Counted from the first letter of the stretch, positions 1 to 12,799 are shown. The stretch: DNA of 64,000 bases from Gymnogyps californianus (GCF_018139145.2 NC_059480.1:14942428-15006427), one strand, 5' to 3'. Numbers and translations: made by a program. Notes: generated from the letters alone by a model not told the origin.

Positions 1-280
1 GGCTTCCCTTGGAGATGCTGTGGAGGTAGCTTGTATTACAAGTAACAACTGCTGGAAATGCTAGCTGTGCAGTTCTTTTCTGTTCCAGATCACTGGCACA
101 TGGAGATTTTCTGGGATCCAGGACCCAGAACGATCCCACTGAACTGCAGCTTAAGCACTGTTGTAATCACTTCTGCCCCCTGCACTGTGAAATGTGAGTA
201 ATGTTAAGTAGCACTGATTTGCACAGAGAGAAGAATAAACTGTGAGATTTGTAAAGCACATGTCTGTCTGTGTCTCCAGT
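1..280 (+). other. Possible 3' UTR end and poly(A) site of an upstream gene
   Basis: An AATAAA hexamer lies at 234-239 and is followed about 25 bases later by a GT-rich tract (around 260-275), which is the usual layout of a vertebrate cleavage site. No coding exon is visible to its left, so if real this is only the tail of a 3' UTR belonging to a + strand gene outside the window. AATAAA also occurs by chance, for instance at 1,689 and 7,330 here without as good a downstream element. Low confidence. Confidence 0.3.
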
Positions 281-3200
281 GCTCATTTCTACATTGGTTT
301 TCCCACCCCCTTTGAATCTGAGGTCGGGATTTAATTGGGCTCAGTAATTAAGGAGGTGGCGGTGGTCCAGCAGGTAGTGGGACTGTGGAGGCTCAGTGAG
401 AACTGCCTGGAGCAGAACGGGCAGCATGACCCATTTCATCAGCAGAAGGCAGCTAGAGAGGCCTCTCTGCAAACACACACCCCGTCAGTGTTTGTATTTT
501 ATGTGGTTTCCCTCAAATGACAGCACTGAGAGAGTGGTGCTGTACATTATTCATTGTGTCAGCACCCTGTGTGTAACTAATCCAAATGCTACAGCTGCCT
601 GATGATAAGGATTAGCTCTTCTCACAGCCAGAACTGAGACTTGCAAGCCAAGAAATGTCCGAGGCCGTGCAAGGACCTTGTGGCAAAGTCAGGGTTAGGA
701 TTTCGCAGCATGTGAGTCCCAGTCCCTTCCTCTGCCCCCTGAGAAGTGCTCAGGTGAGCTGTCAGTGCCTGATCTGGTTTCTGCCTGGGTGGGGACCTCT
801 GGGTGGATGTCTGGGGGCAAAAGGAGCGGAGTCCTGGTGTGGGAAGAGCAAATATCAAGCATTTCTGTACAGTGCAGATGATCATGTGAACTCTGAGCCA
901 GCGGAGCAAAGCCAAGATGACCAAGCAGGTCCCTTCCCATCTTGAGCTTCCAGCAGCTGTTCAGTGTCCAGTGAAAACTTGGTTCTGAAATCTGTTCCCT
1001 GAGGCAGCCAGACCCTTGTTTCGCACTGTAGTGTTGCATTAATGCAGGCATTGAGGGCAGATGACTGTCTTGCTGGTGAGTAACAGAGGGAAGAAATCTC
1101 AATTCCCTTTGACAGTGACCTTCAAAGGTGGAGGATGGAGGAGACTGAAGGAGGTTCAGTGAAATCCCCTGGAAGTCCACGCTCATTGCTGCTGTGGTAT
1201 CCTGTGAGGAGTTAGGCTGCTGAAGGTGCCTGTGGCCTTTTTTTCAAGGGCCAGCTGCTGAGGCCATGCCAGTGTCCTGCCTTTTTCTGCATGTTTCTCC
1301 CAATGCTTTGGAAGACAGTGATGGTCCAGCTCCTTGGTGCACCCTTTAGCCTTTGTAAAGTGTTTCTGTTTTCCCTTTCAGATCAGCATGGTTCTCTACG
1401 ATGACACTGGGAACCAAGAGGTGGTCCTCTACATGTCATGTTTGCTCTGGTTCAGCTTAACACAGCAAGGGGCCTCCTGGGGTCTCCCAAGCAAGCACTG
1501 TGAGTCTGGATACTCCAGACCACCTCAGGTTCTTTCTGTCTTGACCAAAAACCAAGTACCAAACCAGTAGCAAGTCCCAGTGTGTGTCCCAGACCTCATG
1601 GCACCTGCCTGGTTTAGCCCCAACATGAAACCTCCACTAGCAGTGAAGGGAGAGTTTAGAAGACAAAGTTTATTGCAGGTTAAGTGAATAAAGATCATCT
1701 CTAAAAGCCAAGAGAAACCAGAAGTCCCTTCTGAGTGGCAAGAGCTGCAGAGGAAGTGGTTCATTTCAGGCAGAGGCGAGAAGCAGCAAGTTGCTATGGA
1801 GATCCCTCATTGATAGTCCTGTATGTGTTCATCTCTACAATGAGCTACACAGAGGATGGGAATGTATGCTTCTTCCTCTGGGCTTCAAAAGTTTTCACCA
1901 CTGTCACGAGTGGCTGACACCCTAGGTTTGCTGTTCTGACGTGGCTGAAGATCTCAAACAGTTGCAGAGCTGGCCAGGAGGTGTGCTGTACCAAACGTGA
2001 GCTGTATAGTGTTACTGGGATCTATGCTCAACAGTCTGCTGGGCTGATGGGCAAGACCCAGCATTTGGAGGAATGTTTGTAGGCAGTGGGATGTGATTTC
2101 TCTTAGATAATGTTGACCATCAGGATATTTCAGTGTGCCGCTTTCCTCCCAAGTGGTGGCCCTGTAGGTGCTGTCTGGTTACTGAGCACTGGCAAAAAAA
2201 AAAATGCGCAAGGGATGCCAGAGTGTCAGCAAAGCAGCTGCTCTCCTCTGCCTAGTGGGCCCAAGCTAATGGGTACTCCTGTTTCTGGCCGGATGATGCA
2301 TTTGACTGACTCGTGGTGTGTTGGCACTGTCTGCTATGTAACCTGTTGCTTTGACACTTGGGATGGAGTCGATGGGTATTAGGGGGAAAGTTTAGGATTT
2401 AAGAAGCACTTCTTGCATGTCTGGCTTTGAACCTGCAGCTGAGGAACTGCCCAGTGCCAGAAATTTTATTGGGAAAAGGAGGCCAGTGATGGCAGTGCTT
2501 TCACACACAACAATGGCCCTGAAAACAGAATGGGAGATTACCCAGCGCAGGTCTCCTCTGCCGCAGGTCGGGGCCTTACTTCTGCTTCCCTGGTGGTGCT
2601 TTCCCTGCTCCCAAAGGTCTGCGTGTGGGGACACGGTTCCTCTTGGGCGGGCTGCTTCTCCCGGGGCTCCTTGTCTTCCTTGAGAAAAAAATCAAAGAAA
2701 AACATCAGCGCTCTCAGTTGGAAAAAATTAAGTGTTAAACGTGTCAAATGAAGATGAAGAAGCTGGGCTAAAGATCTCTGCAGCAGCCACAACAGGTCAG
2801 AAAGGCTGCTGGGGTCCTGCCTTGCAGCCAGGGCAGTGCGTGGGAGCAGGACACCTTTCCGGGCTTGCTGCTTCTGCAGGGAGCTCTGTTTGTCGGCACG
2901 CAGCTCTGCAACAGTGCCACCCAGCGCACCCTGAAACCGGAGTCTTGCTTAGCTTTTTAGAAACTTTAAGACTTGGGAAACCCAGGATGGGTTTATCTTT
3001 CTAGCTTGGAGGCCGCCCCGCCGCCCAAACGTGATGGTGCTGTATAATGGCAACGGCAGCACCTGTCCTGGCTGGGGTTTTGGAGCATGAGTTTTCAGCT
3101 TCCTGTGCAACCGCAATGCTGAGAAATGTCTTAGAAATAAACCAAAACTGATACCAGCAGGTTTCTCAGCCAGCAGCCTGAGCCCTGGGGACTGGAGAGA

Positions 3201-4540
3201 TGCTACAAATAGCACGAGAATTTGTAAAAGAGCCAGCTCCACCTCCAGGGCCTGGTCAGGAGCCAGATACAGTTAATTCATTCTCAGCAGTGCTGGAAGG
3301 GCCACAGGGATGCTACTGATACAGCCATATCATCCTCTCCCCTGGCACTCTTTGAGGAAGGGAGCAGACCTGTGTCTTCACCTCAAACCAGTGATGTGAA
3401 CTAGTATTTTTGCCCCAACAGAAGCTTATCAGGAGGCACAAAGCAGCTGTGCGCACAGGTCTCCTGCAGCATGCAGTGCCCTCTCTTGCAGTGTCTTGAT
3501 AGTGAAGCAGCTCTTCAGAGCGCTGAGCAGGGTGTAGGGAGAGGCGTGCAGTGACCTGATGAGCTGTGCTGGCAGCACATCTCCTGCTCCAGGCACACGG
3601 GCCGGAGGGCTGGCCGGCGGCATCGGCTTGCTGGTGCAGAAGGAAGCTCTGGGCACAGCGCTTGGCTGAGTCAGTGTTCAGGTGCAGTTATCATGCACAT
3701 GGTGCAGTGAACATGCAGTAATTCACTTCTCTCAGGGTGGTTTAATTTGGTTCCCTGAGGGTGGTTCGCCCCACAGCGCTTTTTGCCAACAGAGTAGTAA
3801 CGGAGTGGGTCTCTGCCCACCCCCTTGCCTGTGGATGTGCAGTATCACTTCCCTCTGCCCTTAACAGAGAAGCTGTTTGTGGTTTGGTCCCATAGGTATG
3901 GTCAGGGAGGCATTTTTCTGGCGTCTTCTGATAAAGCACATCGTTATCAGGTTATCCTTAATGAAGGAACCCTCACCATCAGGCAGCTTCGAGCCCCAAG
4001 GAATCAACATGGAGAAAGAGTCTGAAGTTTTCTGGCTTTTTGGAAAAATATCTGTATTTTTAAGAGTGAGGGTTTCTAAGACTCGATGGTACTGCTATGC
4101 CATTGCCAGCTTTGCAGTTTCATAGCCCTTGCATCATGAAATTGGCCCCAATACCATGAGTTTTATGGGTTTGCTCTGAAGAGCGCATGGTGGCATTTGG
4201 TCTGCCTACCAGTTCCTTGCTCTTGCTTTCCCCTGTGCCTGCCTGTTCCTAGCTGGCGTGGCACAAGGTTGTCCACCCCCCGAGCATGGCCCCTTGTATG
4301 AAAGCTCTTTCTCGTGCAGGACCTGGCAGATGATGTTGTGAAGACCAGGGAAGTTTCCCAGTCTTTGCAAGCTCCAGCACACAGCCAGAGCAGCTCTGGT
4401 CACCTGAAAGTCTAGCAGATCTCCCTTCACTGTGTTTGCCAAGACATCAATAAAAGTAGAAACAGGTAAAATGAAAGAATTTCTGCTTTGATTGTAGCGA
4501 GGGCATTTGGCGGAGTAACCAGGTAAGAGCTGGTCTGTTT
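281..4540. other. Intergenic, no supported gene
   Basis: The open frames here are short, overlap on both strands and show no recognisable domain. A pyrimidine-rich acceptor-like site ends at 1,380 and is followed by a short protein-like frame (reading ISMVLYDDTGNQE), and a second protein-like stretch sits at about 3,896-4,024. I cannot assign either to a family. I see no RNA gene and no CpG island. Confidence 0.5.
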
Positions 4541-4675
4541 TAATGGTATAGTGGAAAGACTTCTGCCTAGGACTGAGATCCAGCACTTCTGGTCCTGGCA
4601 CTGCCACTGTCTCGCTAAGTGTCCTGAACAAATCCCTCTGCCTGCACCAAGCTCCCTTACCATCCCAGGCATCTG
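4541..4675 (+). repeat. Ancient MIR/CORE-type SINE fragment
   Basis: The segment follows the body order of amniote MIR-family SINEs: a tRNA-like start (tagtggaaag), then a motif resembling 'ggactgaga..ccagcacttctggtcctggc', then 'ctgccact', then a 'cctgaacaaatccctctgcc' stretch matching the 'gggcaagtcacttcacctctctgc' part of the consensus. It is heavily diverged and has lost its 3' tail. The assignment is from memory of the consensus; RepeatMasker would settle it. Confidence 0.55.
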
Positions 4676-5505
4676 TGCCTGCCCATGCTGGAAAGCAGAA
4701 AACCAAAAAGTATACACTGCAATGCAATGCAGTGCTGTTTGACTCATTTTGTTGTTATAAGTGATGCCAGAACAGGTGTTATCCCCCTTTCCATAGGCTG
4801 AATTACTTTTTGTGGCAGAATAAAAAATGCGGCATCTCCAGTCGTCCGCGTGAAAGCTGCTACAAGTGCCTTATAAAGTCCTCTGAACTTTTATAGCTTC
4901 AGGGAGGAAGGTGCCAGGGTTGAAGGCAGACATTAACACTGTTGTGCTGCTTTTAAACGGGCACCAAGGTTAACCATCACCCCACAGGCACCTTGCCTAA
5001 GGACCTTGAACTACAGCTTGGGGGAAAGCTCTAAATAGTCTTTTACGGCATAACTCCAGGGCCTCCCTGCCAGAGCGATCGTGCTCCCAGGGGTGCCGGT
5101 GGTACCTGTCACCTTGTGGGGTCAAGTGCTGTAGGAGAAGTCATTTTCCTGGTGGGACTTTAACCAGGGTTACTATGACAATCAGTCAGCAGGCTGCCAG
5201 CACCACGCGTCCTTGTGTCTCCTTCCTGGTTTCTGCCCGCTCAGGGGTGTTGAAGCATTCGGAGCACAGCAAAGCACCTTCCCTTTCCAACTCTAATGAG
5301 ATGCAACCGTTGCTCCAGGAAGCATGACTAACGAGGGAGCCGGCGGGAGAGGGAATGCACCCTGATAAGGCCCCATGGCTCCGTCACCTACTGCAGGGAG
5401 GGACGTGGCAGAACCCGCGTCCCTCCAGAGACACCCAGTGGGTGTCTGGAGTATAGCTATATGGCTTCTCTTCCTATAGAAAGCACTGCATGAATGCTTT
5501 CGCAG
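4676..5505. other. Intergenic, no supported gene
   Basis: I see no exon or repeat in this stretch. Its right end is a weak pyrimidine tract and AG (5,504-5,505) that would be the old splice acceptor of the acyl-CoA dehydrogenase relic that follows. Confidence 0.5.
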
Positions 5506-5656
5506 GTACTTACCGTGGCAGGCCTCCAGAGAAAATGGGGATCAAGTGCTCCAATACAGCCGAGGTGCACTTTGATAACGGGAAAGTGCCTGCAGAAAAT
5601 CTGCCCGGGGACTCGGGAAAGGCTTCGAGGTGGCAATGGCCATCTTTAAAGAGGAT
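5506..5656 (+). pseudogene. Frameshifted exon relic of a very-long-chain acyl-CoA dehydrogenase (ACADVL/ACAD9-like)
   Basis: After an AG at 5,504-5,505 the frame beginning at 5,508 reads GRPPEKMGIKCSNTAEVHFD and then KVPAENLPGD. This matches the middle domain of the mitochondrial ACADVL and ACAD9 flavoenzymes, whose family pattern is G.PE.K.GI..SNT.EV.F....P.EN.LGE.G.GFKVAM. At 5,619-5,621 one base is missing, so GFEVAM continues in the next frame (from 5,621) and similarity fades by about 5,656. The surrounding 12 kb has no partner exons I can recognise. It could be the last trace of a decayed gene or of a small duplication. Introns appear not to have been removed, since the match stops at one exon-sized block, which argues against a retrocopy. 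I cannot tell which paralogue it came from. Confidence 0.7.
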
Positions 5657-8600
5657 GAGATAGTGTGGTGGCTTGGCTCTGTGGCACGAAGTGGCTTAGA
5701 GGAGGTGCAGGACGGAGTCATCTGGTGGGTGCAGTGGTCTGTCCATCCCAACAAGGGACTCCAGCACTGAGTTTTCTCAGGGCCAGCAGTGGTGTGGGGA
5801 TGGTGCTGGTGCTTTTACCGGGAGCTGCTGCTGCAGCACATGCACACGCAGGAAGCACCTCTCCTCCCCGTCCTCCTCACATACTCTCAATCCCCACACG
5901 AAGTCCCAACGTCATCCCCTCCCTGCACATACTCTTTTGCTGCACACCTTTATCGACAAGAGAGTCCCTAAGACTCTGTAATCCCAAGAGCACATCTGGA
6001 CCTTCTTTTTGCACCACTGGCACTTTTCCACCGTTGAGCCACACATGAGCTGCCTGGTTCCCTCAAGCTTTGGGGACACCCGTACCAGGTGGCCCCTGCC
6101 CACCTGCAGCACTAACAGGAGCAGGAAGCCCCCAGCTCACTGGGGACAGGCATGGCACTCGGCACAGCCAGGTCCAGCTCCTGGTTCAGGCAGCTCTCCC
6201 CGCATGCAGGCGCAGGCCAGGAGCCGGCTTCCAGCTCTGTCTGCGCATGGGCACTTACAGACTCAAAATCAGTCCGGGGCAGATCCATTGCATCCCAAGG
6301 AAGTTCCTACACTCCTGTACATTTGTCCTGGTGTGAGAAGCTTTTGCTCTGTTCCATGGGTAACAACCATTTTGCGAGAATAATTATGTCTGGGAATGCA
6401 AGGAATGACATCTGTTGTCATAAAAATTCAAGATAATTGGATAACGCATCTGTTGTCTCACCCCAGGTCTCTTTACACTGAAATACATGCCTGGCTAGTA
6501 TCCCTGGGGTGCAGCACCGATAAAAGCATTTTTAACAGTCTAAACTAAATGTTCCTAAAATCCCCCAACTTGTTTGAATGAAACTCACTATGAATGGTAT
6601 CTCTGTGTCATTTCAGACTGTAATTATGTATTCAATGAAAGTCAGAGCATTGACCACTGAATTTATGTTATTTATTTTCTGTATAATGTAAACTCCAGTC
6701 TAGCAAACACTTGGGCCTGTGTTTCAACACAAGGCATGTGTGCTCGAGCTCGGTGGCCTCAGTGCAGCTATTCATGGGCAAAGCCAAACACATATGCCAG
6801 TGTCTTTGCACTCTGCAGCCTGTGCGGAGGGATGCGACTTGCTCTTTCAGAAAGGGAATTCTTAAAATTCTCCTCTGATGTGTGGTGTCAGATTGGGGGG
6901 CTCAGAGACAGGGCTTGAAAACGCTGTGCTCGCCGGTGGAGAAGTCCATTGAGGTCAAAGTGCCACCCTCAGATCTTCCTGGGGCATATATAAAACATAT
7001 ATAAAACAGCCTTGAGGCGTAGGAACGGGGGATATCTGAGGGTCTGAGGCCACCCTAAATTCCATGTGTGACTCCTGCTCTCCTGGTAGCTGATGCGAGT
7101 TGCTGACTTGAAGCCAGCTCTGAAGTGCTCCCACAGCAGGAGAGCCTGCGTCCCTGCTGAAGGGCCCCTCACTCGGCTGGCAGGATGGCATAATCTGCAG
7201 GAGATTTCTTAATTGCATTTCTTAATGCAATAGAGTCTGTTCTCTCTTTCCGTGAGCAGAGCTGCGACTACCCACACATTATAAATCTATGTCGCAAGGA
7301 AGATGTAGGTTGTATATAGGTCATAGAAAATAAAATTGTGTAACTGCATTAATGCATTCCTGAGCTAAGGTGCTGAAATATGGTTTAGCTGCAGAAAATA
7401 GGGCTGTGAGCTTTAAATAGCCTTGCTTGGGCATCTCTTGGGCAGAGCTGGCGATGCCATGAACAGATCACTGTGCCTCCTCCGGGAGAACAGAAAGTCC
7501 CTTTGCAGAAGGTGCTCTCTAAGTATGTTTAATGACATTTTTTAAAGCGTTTAAAATATGTTTCAGTATGCTGGGGGCTGCTTAAGGAGTCTAGAAAAAA
7601 GCATCATGAATCCCTGGGGGAATGTGGGAGCTATCTTCTGAGAAGCGGGATGAAGAGCACAGCAGCAAGCACCGGGGTGCCTGTTTGGGCTCAGCTCGGC
7701 GGGGTGCCGACGCACCCGTGCGAGGGGGGAGCAGCACCCTGAGCCGACCCCGGCAGCCTGGGCCCCGCAGCGCCCGCGGCACTTGAATCTGAGCAGGCAT
7801 TCACAGACGGGGCCCACGGGAGCCTGGTATCAGACCGCGGGATCTGCTCCCACATCCACTGGAGAAGTCCTACTCTGCCCCCTTCTGCTGTGCGCTTCCT
7901 CGCTCCTCTCACTGAGAATGAAATCTGGCTGAACGCCTGCCCTGCCCGGGACCTAGCGTATGCTGTGATAATCCAGCAGCAAAATGCAACAACAAAAAAT
8001 TTGTTACCTTATTTATCAGCATAAGGCTGACCCTGGTGCAGGGCATTCCCGGAACATACTGAAAACCCAGGATTACGTGTGCTGCTTGAGCTCTGGTTTT
8101 TATGGTGAGCACATCTGCAGGGGTGAGATGCTGCCAGACCAAAGTGCTCTGCAATGTAGTTCTGTCTGCAGAGACTTGCCTGCTGTCTCTTTTGTACCTC
8201 TTTGTCCTTGTTTTTCTTTGCTCTGTTTTGGTTTTTTACTTTCAGAAAAGTAGGGATCCCTCTGGCTCCTCTCTCCAGGGACTTGGACCTCGGCAGCAGT
8301 GCCAAGTGGGTCGGGGAGTCCTCCTCAGAGCCCAGCCAGAACCACTGCTGGTCCTGCATGACAGGGTTTGTCCCTTAAATAATAATATCTTTTCAGTTTT
8401 CCAACTTCTTAAATCTCTCTCTTTGGTTTCTTGTGTTTTGAATACTTAATTGGATAATTTCCAGGGTGGAGAGCTACTCACTAATTGTATATACATGAAT
8501 CACAACATTTTTCATGCACTTGGCTTGGACCGAGTTCCCATATCCCAGAGGCCAGTTCACACTTCCAGAGTCTGTTTACTTCCTTTGGTGTCATAACTGT

Positions 8601-9735
8601 AATTTGAAATTTTACACCATTTTGCATGAACAGATTTCAAAGCACTTTCTTGCCACTCCTAGAAACAGAGGAAAATTCCCACCTGCCTTCCCTTTCTCTG
8701 TCTTGTCTCCCGCAAGTTCATTTTTGTTTCTATATACATGTGGCAACTTGTCTGGCCAGCCCAAAGCTCCATTTCCTTTACGGGAGGGAGAAAAACAACA
8801 GAAATGCCTGAGGCAGGAAGAGCTGTCCATGCAAACAACGGTGTCTCCAAGGTGGCAGTCTCAGGACTCCCAGGATATCCTAGGTCCCAGGATATGGTGT
8901 CCCGACATCGCAGGTCCCGCAGAGAGGCTCCAGCACCTGGGCTTCAAAGGCAGCAGCCCTGAAGACAAGATCTGTTCATGCAAAATGGTGCGAAATAGCC
9001 ATGACCGTGGCAGCTCTCCAGCCCCCGTGCGTTTGGGTTGCTCAGTCACCATCTAGAGATGAAAGCTTCCTCATGGGGACAGGCACAGAGCCCTGGGCTA
9101 CTGACGCCCTGGGCTACTGACTCCCAGGGCTGGAGCTGGTGGTGTCCCAGAAGCAAAGGGTATGCCCAGAACTTCTGGTCCCTGCAGTGCCTCCGCTGGA
9201 GGCTTTTCCTGCTGCAAAGAGCTTGGACAGCTTCTCGACTGTCCTAAGTAGTGTCAAGGATCTCATCACAGAGTTGAGAGGACGATGTCACTCTGGCTGC
9301 TCTCCCATCCCATGGCAGGTGGAAAGCTGCTGGGGGCTTCTCTGCAGCTGCTGAAATCCCAGCTGGGGACACAGCGTGATAAGACAGCCTTTCCTTGGGG
9401 ACCCAGGTCCCCACCAGGCCTGGCCAGCTAAAGCTTCTCTGTTACATAGGTGTGAGGAGCTGATTTCAGGGTGGCCTGGGGTGCGCAATGGGACAATCTC
9501 ACTTCTGCACTAAGCCAGGTTGGCTGCAGGTGGAACTTCATGGGTGGTATGGCACTGCCCTGTCCCAGCCCGCAGCTGGCTGGATTTTATCTGCAGCTCC
9601 AGCTTATTCTAACAAGGGGGTCTTCTTTGCCGGCAACGCTCAGTGCCATTGCCTTCTCTCCCTAGGGCCAGCCGAGCCTTGTCTCTGAAATGGACAACTG
9701 AGTAACACGAAAAAATCCTGGCCAATGTAGCCCAT
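5657..9735. other. Intergenic, no supported gene
   Basis: Moderately GC-rich sequence without recognisable exons. The open frames on both strands are short and mutually overlapping. A 16-base direct duplication (gccctgggctactgac) lies at about 9,091-9,122. I see no mobile element. Confidence 0.5.
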
Positions 9736-9739
9736 CCGT

Positions 9740-10065
9740 ATGTGCCCCGAACACAGTACTGCCTTACACCATGCACAGCATGTGCCCAGCGCTGCCTCAC
9801 CCCATGCACACCCTGTATGTGCCCCGTACGCAGGGCTGCCTCACCTGCCCACCCCTGGACACGCTGTGTAGCTCGTGCCACCTCACCCGTGTATGCTTTG
9901 CATCTTCCTCCTGCTTCCCACGCTGCCCATACACCCCATCCACGCCGGCATGTGCCTCGCAGGCAGCACTGCCTTGTCCTCCAACCCCTGCAGCACTTCA
10001 CCCTCCGTGTGCTGTGCACGCACCCCATACACCTGCCTTGCAGCTGCCTCATCACCCAGAAATGT
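9740..10065. repeat. Degenerate minisatellite, roughly 35-45-bp unit
   Basis: A C-rich tract repeats the elements 'catgcaca', 'atgtgccc' and 'gctgcctcacc' in the same order several times with drift in length and sequence. It keeps open frames on both strands, which explains the overlapping Cys/Pro/His-rich ORFs here; none of them looks like a gene. Confidence 0.6.
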
Positions 10066-12700
10066 GGGGGAGGCTTCATTCTTGCATGAAGCGTTCACAG
10101 CGTGCCTGGTGCCCCCCCCTTTGCCCTGGTTTCCCCCCCAGCTCTCCTCCTTCCTGTCCTCCCACCCCTGCTCCAGCTTCCTGCCCTTTGATGTGCCTCC
10201 CCTCCTCTGCTCCAGGGTACGAACTGCTTACTAGGTGGAGATAACTTCTCCCCACCCCGCAATTAGGTGCAATTATAAGGTTATGCTTTTCCCCAAATCC
10301 TTGCTCTGGTGCGCATTGAAGGTGGATGGGCTCCCGAGCGGAGTCCTGCTGCATGCTAATGACAGGCGGGACATGGAGCAGGGCCCTGGTCTGTGCAGGC
10401 GAGCGGTGCCGGTGTGTGCTGGAGGTGGGATGACAGGAGGGTCCTGGCGGTGCTGGGGATGGGGTGGCTGCTGAACACGTCCTGGCCTGGTGGCCCTGAG
10501 CAGGGACTCAGCTGCAGGAGCCCGAGACCGCTCCATTCCAACACAGGAGCAGCAGATACCTGGGTGCTTCCCGCTGTCGTCAGGCAGAGCCCAGAAATGT
10601 GCCCCTGGGGAAGGCGCAGCCAGCGCTTGCGTGGAGACAGGTCCCAGCAGCCGGCAGCGAGCTCGGCTGTCAGCTCTCGACATCTGTGCTTCAAGGTGTG
10701 CGGTGCCTCGGCACCCATGGAATGCCCCTTGGCTGGGAGCAGCCAGCGGGGGAGTGGGGCTCCACGCACTGCAGCCCCTGGGCTTCTGAAGGTGCTGCCT
10801 TTGACTGGAGTGGGACCCCTGTGTCTCCTATCAAGACATAGGTTTGCTTCCACTGCTGTTGCTGCTGGATGAGAGAGAGCTGATGGCTACCCCCTGGGGT
10901 AGCCAGGGGGGGAGCAAAGCCCACCCCACATGTCATCCCCGCTCTCGCTGGGGCTCAAGGAGTGTCAGCTCTTGGTGGCTCCTGGCTCCTCATTGCCTCC
11001 TGGCCATGTCCCAGGTGAATGCACACTCCTGCAGCAGGTTTCGTGGAGCATGGCTGGGTGAACACCTCGCTGCTTCGGTGTGACTGTGGCCGCAAGGTGC
11101 CAGGAACCAAAACTGCAGTGCACAGCCACCTGGGCACATCTCTGGCAGGGCCAGCACTGCAAGGCAGCCCTTGGGTGCTGGGCAGTGCCTGGAGGCCAGA
11201 GCGAGCACGAGCCCCTCCTGCTGCAGCAGGGTGAAAGGCTTCATCAGAACCGCTCCATCCAAGGGCAAAATGCTGCCACCGCAGCCAGGGAGTCCTCGCT
11301 CCATTCCGCAGGAGAGTGCTCTATGTGCAGATGCAGATACGCACACAGACACACCTCCACATGCTTGTCCTCATGCACACAGGGCAAATGCTCTGCTGTG
11401 GCCAAGGCTGGCTGTTCTACAGTGCTTTCTCCTCTGGTTGCTCTGCAGGATGCAGGCAGCCAAGCTCAGGAGAAAAACTGAGCTTGCTGGTCTGCTGTGT
11501 GTGGGGAATCCCACCTGCACAGTGCACTATGGCATGGCAGCGCTCGTACCATTCAGGTCAGGGCATCCGTCCAGGGTTTTTCTGATTTCTAATCTGTTTG
11601 TATCACAAGAGGTGCAGATGAACGTGGGGCTTGCAGAGGGTCCACAGGACACCTCTGACTTTGACATGGGCAGCCAGAGCAACCCCATCAGGGACATGCA
11701 TACAGTGGCTGCCAAACCACTGAGGGAGCTGCGTGCAGCCAGGGAGAGCCCCTGCGTGCTCCCCTGCCCCATGCCAAGCACTGCCGGCAGGCCCGTGGAG
11801 CGGGTGTTCCCCCGAGCTCTTCACCCCCAGCTAGTGCTGCTGGGTCTGTGTTGGATGAGCTGTGCTCAGCTGCAATGGCCATCGAGGTCCTGGGAGCACC
11901 TCGGCTGTGGCCGTGTTTCAGGGCACACCTCGGCAGCACGGCCCCAGTAAGGGACAGGACTGAGCTATTTGTGGCTCTTAAGGTGGCATTTGGGCAGCCA
12001 GGGGTGCACGAGTGTGTGTGTGCATGTGTGAGTAAGGCACGTGGTGCAGCGTGTAAAAACACACCTAGAGAGAAAGTCTCAACAGAGATTAGATTAAAAG
12101 AAAATGTAATTAAAAACAGAGAGCGTCCTGTCTGTTACTCAACTCTCCTTGCATAACTCTCGGGACCGGCTGCCTTCACAGATGGCTGCTCTGCTGTCAA
12201 AGACATTTGCTGGGCACCTGTTGGAAAAACTGCCAGGTTAGCACAGAACTAATTGCACTGGCATCTTTCCTTGTAGTAAGGTTTAAAAGTCTAGAGAAAA
12301 AATTGCTGAGAGGTCTTGCAGCTCCCCAGAGGAGCCTGTGATGCCTCCCTCTACTTAATCCTCCCCATGTACTCCTGCGAGTGACTGTGATGGGGACGAG
12401 GACGTGGCAGTGGCCCAGAGGGTCTCCAGGGCTCCAGTGGCCCCTGGCACAGGAGGCTGCACGTCCTCCCTGGGAGCACGGCGATGGCTGCTGCTGGGCC
12501 AGAGAGAGCAGGACAGGAGCTGCTGCTGTCCCCAGCCCCTCTCAAAGGCTGCGGCACTTCTCCCCTTCCCTGGTGTTCGCACCCGGGTCTGAGGCTCTCG
12601 TGAGGTGGGGTGCCTTTGTTTGCGTGAGTGAGCAGCCAAGTTGCAGCCATCTCCAGCTTCGCACCAGCTGCAGATCCAAGGCAGCTGACTGGCCTGCCAA
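10066..12700. other. GC-rich intergenic flank upstream of APOD
   Basis: The longest frame on the + strand (11,171-11,950) has no recognisable domain and biased low-complexity composition. The CpG content is modest and I see no exon, repeat or RNA gene that I can support. Distal regulatory elements of APOD could lie here, but the sequence alone does not show them. Confidence 0.45.
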
Positions 12701-12770
12701 AAAAACAAAACACGTCGAGGACCAGGGAGTGGCTTGTGCTAGTGCTGAATAATGATGATCCCAGCATGCT

Positions 12771-12777
12771 TATAAAA
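12771..12777 (+). promoter_or_regulatory. APOD: TATA box of APOD
   Basis: TATAAAA lies about 85 bases before a strong splice donor (12,860) that ends the probable non-coding first exon. The expected start of transcription is around 12,800. A TATA promoter fits a tissue-regulated secreted lipocalin and contrasts with the two CpG-island promoters of the next genes. The assignment is positional and has not been tested. Confidence 0.65.
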
Positions 12778-12799
12778 CGACGAGGCAGAGAGCTCACCA

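Noticed and set aside
9609..10244. Cys/His/Pro-rich frames of up to 157 codons on both strands
   Set aside because: They follow the degenerate minisatellite and overlap one another on opposite strands.
11171..11950. 259-codon open frame upstream of APOD
   Set aside because: No domain, mixed low-complexity composition and overlapping open frames on the other strand. No splice or promoter context supports it.
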